NCBI GenBank assembly: GCA_009760855.2
Contig: WPIO01000114.1
Coordinates: 311,001 to 375,000 of the forward strand
Length of the DNA: 64,000 nucleotides
Source of the DNA: Cristatella mucedo
Lineage: Eukaryota > Bryozoa > Phylactolaemata > Cristatellidae
Direction of reading: 5' to 3'
The notes beneath the pieces were generated by a model that did no database searches, was not told the origin of the DNA, and saw only the letters and a program-made list of their open reading frames with translations. Below are positions 51,561-64,000 of the stretch, one piece after another (position 1 is the first letter of the stretch; each line of letters starts with the position of its first letter). Position numbers and translations under genes: made by a program.

Positions 51561-53227
51561 AATTGTGCATGCTACCGCCTTGGTTTTCTTACCAGATGGT
51601 AAAACATGCCGCGTGACTGCTTTTGCGTGACTATGCTTTTGCAGCACCTGGGGCAATTTCTGGCTTCAGACTTAATCGTAATTTTCGACAGATACAATTT
51701 TCTAGCAACTTGAGAGCACTGCAAAGTAAGATTTAATAGTTGCATCAAGTCTCTAAAAAAGTGTGTCAACAATCCTGTCGAGCACTTTTCAGCAATTATC
51801 AAGGGTTCAAAGCATGCTATTTTATGCCTAAAGACCAGGCATGTTTAAAAAATAATGCAAGAAATTGATTGCTTGGTGCAAAAGAACACAGCTAAACAGA
51901 GTTTTCTGATAAACGATGAATGGTAACCGGCACGGCTTTATGTGGAACACACCTGCCGAAGTATCAGCAAAGCCACTGGTGCTGCTGTCTTACATATTCG
52001 TATTTTTTCAAGGCACGCGAGTGCAGAAAAGCATAGCTCCTCGATCAGCCAGCAGGGTCATGCTGGCGCATGTTTTAAGTGCACGACATTAGAAGCTGTT
52101 TTTGCTCTCAGCTCATTTTGTTGTCTTCCACCAGGTCGTGCTTTAACTCCCCCCTCTCTCTCCCTCTCTCATGTATATATACTCTCTCTCTCTCTCTCTA
52201 CCTTGCTCTCATTATCTCTTACTCCACTCTTTCTTTTATCACTCTCTCTAGCTAAATGAGTAAATGTCTGTCACCTCAACTCTCTATTTCCTTCCCAGGC
52301 ATTTACATTTACACTCTTCCATTCATCTTCATTCTCTCACTATATTTTGGCTCTCTCTCTCCCTCGCCTCCTCTCCATCAAGTGACCCATCACGACTTAC
52401 TAACGTCTCACTTACTCGCTAACGTCTCTCACTTACTTACTAACGCTATCATTAACCACATCGACTCATTTATTTTCCAGCATATGTAAATTATTGCTTA
52501 GAAAAGGATTTGTCCTCTATAAGGCACCGTACAAATGTCCCACTATTATAATAACATTCGGGAAGGGGATGGGTAGTTATCTTAGCCCGAGTTGTATTGG
52601 TTGGCACATCGAGCTTAACATTTATGAAACTCCTGGGCTGATGTGTCAGCCAATTGGCTAGTGACCGTTGATGGCTGAGAAAGCTATAATCTTTTATCAT
52701 ACCGGCAGCCAACAGTACTTTGACACACGCAGGGCAATTAGGCAACAAAGAATGTCTCAATGCCGACCACGAGCAGAAGGTTGGTGAAAAATGCATCAAA
52801 GCCCTGCTTGTGGCGAGCAAGCTGGGGCAAACCAAGGCACACAGACACAAATGAAACAGGCATAATAGCATAAAGCAAATTAGCAAAACATAGATAGCCC
52901 CCTGGCTGCTAGGCACTCCACATCGGCTTTCATGAAAGCAAAATTAGAAGAATGGCAGAAGCAGGACAAAATTAGAAGGATTGCAGAGGATACACAACAC
53001 AGCTGCTCTGGCTACCAAGGAACAAAACGACTCGAATTGATAAGATTTTTTCAACCAGTTAGGCAGAAACAGGGTTTGCAGTATAAATCTAAACGTCTAA
53101 CGAACACAGTGCAGAACATGCATATAGTTGGAGTGCAGTTAGTCCTTAGCCAAAAATTGAGGCTCGGGTAAGCTTGACCTGGACAAACCGAAGCTGCCAC
53201 ACACTGGCGAATGGAAAAAAGGTGATA
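51561..53227. other. MRPL9-CPSF2 intergenic stretch
   Basis: CT-rich tracts at 52,148-52,255 and a faint LINE A-like tail at 52,445-52,540 (catatgtaaattattgct). No gene supported. Confidence 0.45.
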
Positions 53228-53233
53228 TTTATT
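53228..53233 (-). terminator. CPSF2: Candidate CPSF2 polyadenylation signal
   Basis: TTTATT on the plus strand (AATAAA on the transcript) about 305 nt after the CPSF2 stop. It is the first canonical hexamer I see downstream, but it is only a short match. Confidence 0.4.
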
Positions 53234-53537
53234 TAATAGCATCACTATAACATGATGACAAAGTCCGACAAAGAGTGACAAAATGGCCGAGACAGGAAAT
53301 CCACTTCAATCTGAGCTCATTTCAGCTGAGCTTAGTTCAGGCGACTAGCTTGCCCACAGCATAGGCACACAAGCGTCAGTTCAACAGCAGGCGACCGTGG
53401 ACAGCAACTGCTGAGCTGACAAGTTCGGCAGTGTTGATGAAGGATTCCAGTCAACTCGGAACAGAGATGAAAACACGAGCCCCCAAAAAGCTTACGTGCT
53501 CCGAAGTGGCAGCAGGTAAGAAGGCGCCTGCTACTCG

Positions 53538-63107
<9,570 letters not shown>

Positions 63108-63332
63108 CTACAACAACGTCCGGTAAGCATGACGACGGCTCGCTGTTGAGCGAGAAGCCGAAGAGAGAGAGAGAGCACACTTGATGCGAACCTCTGCCGA
63201 CCAGCACCAGGCGCTAGAGCGCAAATAGACGGGAAGGGAGGAAGGAAAGCGTGCTCGTCAATTGGCAACGACAGAATGGCAAGAAACGGGAAATCTTCCG
63301 TGCATATCATCTGAGCAGAGGAGCAGGCAGCA

Positions 63333-63413
63333 CAATGATAATAATAATAATAAATATGATATAGCGCCCTCAGAGAACTCAGTCTCTTTCTAGGCACTTT
63401 ACATTTGCTGCAC
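63333..63413 (-). mobile_element. LINE A 3' tail
   Basis: (TAA)n tail, tagcgccctcagagaactca, ctttctaggcactttacatt. Confidence 0.85.
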
Positions 63414-64000
63414 GCTGCAGCCCTAGGCGCTTTTGGAAACGCATGGAGAAGTAAGCCACGTCAGGCTGGCCTAGGACAAGCCCCAGCACAGCCCTCTGGG
63501 TTAGTCAAACTGGACAGGAAGTGTCGCATCCGGCTCTTTCTTTCAGTGCTAAAAGTACCCACTCGTTAGCCAGAAGACATTTTTGCTGACAGCCTGACGG
63601 CTAGCACTAATGGACCTTAACTGCTTGGCAGACAGTGGCTTCGTGCTTCGTAGGATCCCAATGCGTAGACATTCCTTTCGAATGGCACCACGACACCCCC
63701 CCCGACATGCTGCTCACAGTATTTTCGCCGTCCGAATGAATTATCCTCTGCGTGCTCACGTGTGCTGAAATTGTTTTCGACAGCTATCACTAACCAGTGG
63801 ACATGCTTCCTTTCCAGCATATGTACAGTGCCTGGAAAGAGACTTAGATCGCTGAGAGTACCACATAGATGCTCATTATTAGTATTTGCCAAATGTGCTT
63901 GCAGCTGATCTTTCTGATGATCTGATGATTCCAGCTGACTTGCATCGTTCAGCCTGGTAGGGTGGTGGTGCACAGTACCTCGGAAAATCATCGCAAACGC
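63414..64000. other. CPSF2 upstream intron, window end
   Basis: A faint LINE A tail lies at 63,800-63,890 (cctggaaagagacttagatc). No CPSF2 exon found. Confidence 0.5.

Noticed and set aside
52932..53171. 79-codon plus-strand frame (MKAKLEEWQKQDKIRRIAED)
   Set aside because: Charged start looks protein-like, but no family, no splice support and partly antisense to the CPSF2 3' UTR zone.
63617..63991. 124-codon minus-strand frame as an upstream CPSF2 exon
   Set aside because: No resemblance to the beta-CASP region or to the linker before SSDESD; overlaps a LINE A tail relic.

Overview
This is a stretch of nuclear DNA from a multicellular animal, most likely an invertebrate. It has spliced genes with GT-AG introns, standard stop codons, many tRNA-derived SINEs, many 5'-truncated LINEs of the CR1/L2 type and very long dinucleotide arrays. 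I cannot name the phylum from the sequence. No prokaryotic operon, virus, CRISPR array or rRNA is visible.

Three conserved genes can be rebuilt exon by exon from splice sites, matching reading phases and family motifs recalled from vertebrate orthologues. (1) Codanin-1 (CDAN1), minus strand, from the start codon at 29,627 down to at least 447. Nineteen exons are visible and the last part lies before base 1. (2) Mitochondrial ribosomal protein bL9m (MRPL9), plus strand, 41,914-50,795, seven exons and apparently complete (274 codons plus stop). (3) CPSF2 (CPSF100), minus strand, 63,107-53,538, nine exons covering the C-terminal half. Its 5' half lies beyond base 64,000. CDAN1 and MRPL9 are divergent, about 12.3 kb apart; MRPL9 and CPSF2 converge, about 2.7 kb between stop codons. 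The three genes act in unrelated processes (histone supply, mitochondrial translation, pre-mRNA 3' end formation), and nothing suggests a joint system.

Nearly everything else is repeats. LINE family A ends in an (ATT)n tail; its protein C-terminus carries GDRAFSSYAPKAWNSLP. LINE family B has C-terminus GDRSFSSAGPRLWNSLP and a tail of CATTA-like repeats. SINE-1 has a tRNA-like head with a 10-bp palindrome just before the B box. SINE-2 has a tRNA-like head and a 3' tail resembling LINE A. Several insertions are nested, two with clear target-site duplications. The CDAN1/MRPL9 interval (about 29.7-41.9 kb) also holds a frameshifted MULE transposase relic, a 629-bp pogo/Tigger-like MITE with TA flanks, an inverted pair of related sequences near 33.0 and 37.3 kb, and a decayed inverted array at 37.8-38.9 kb.

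Many long open frames are simply translations of (CA)n or (CT)n arrays and are not genes. Exon boundaries come from splice consensus and phase bookkeeping only; no transcript or alignment could be run.
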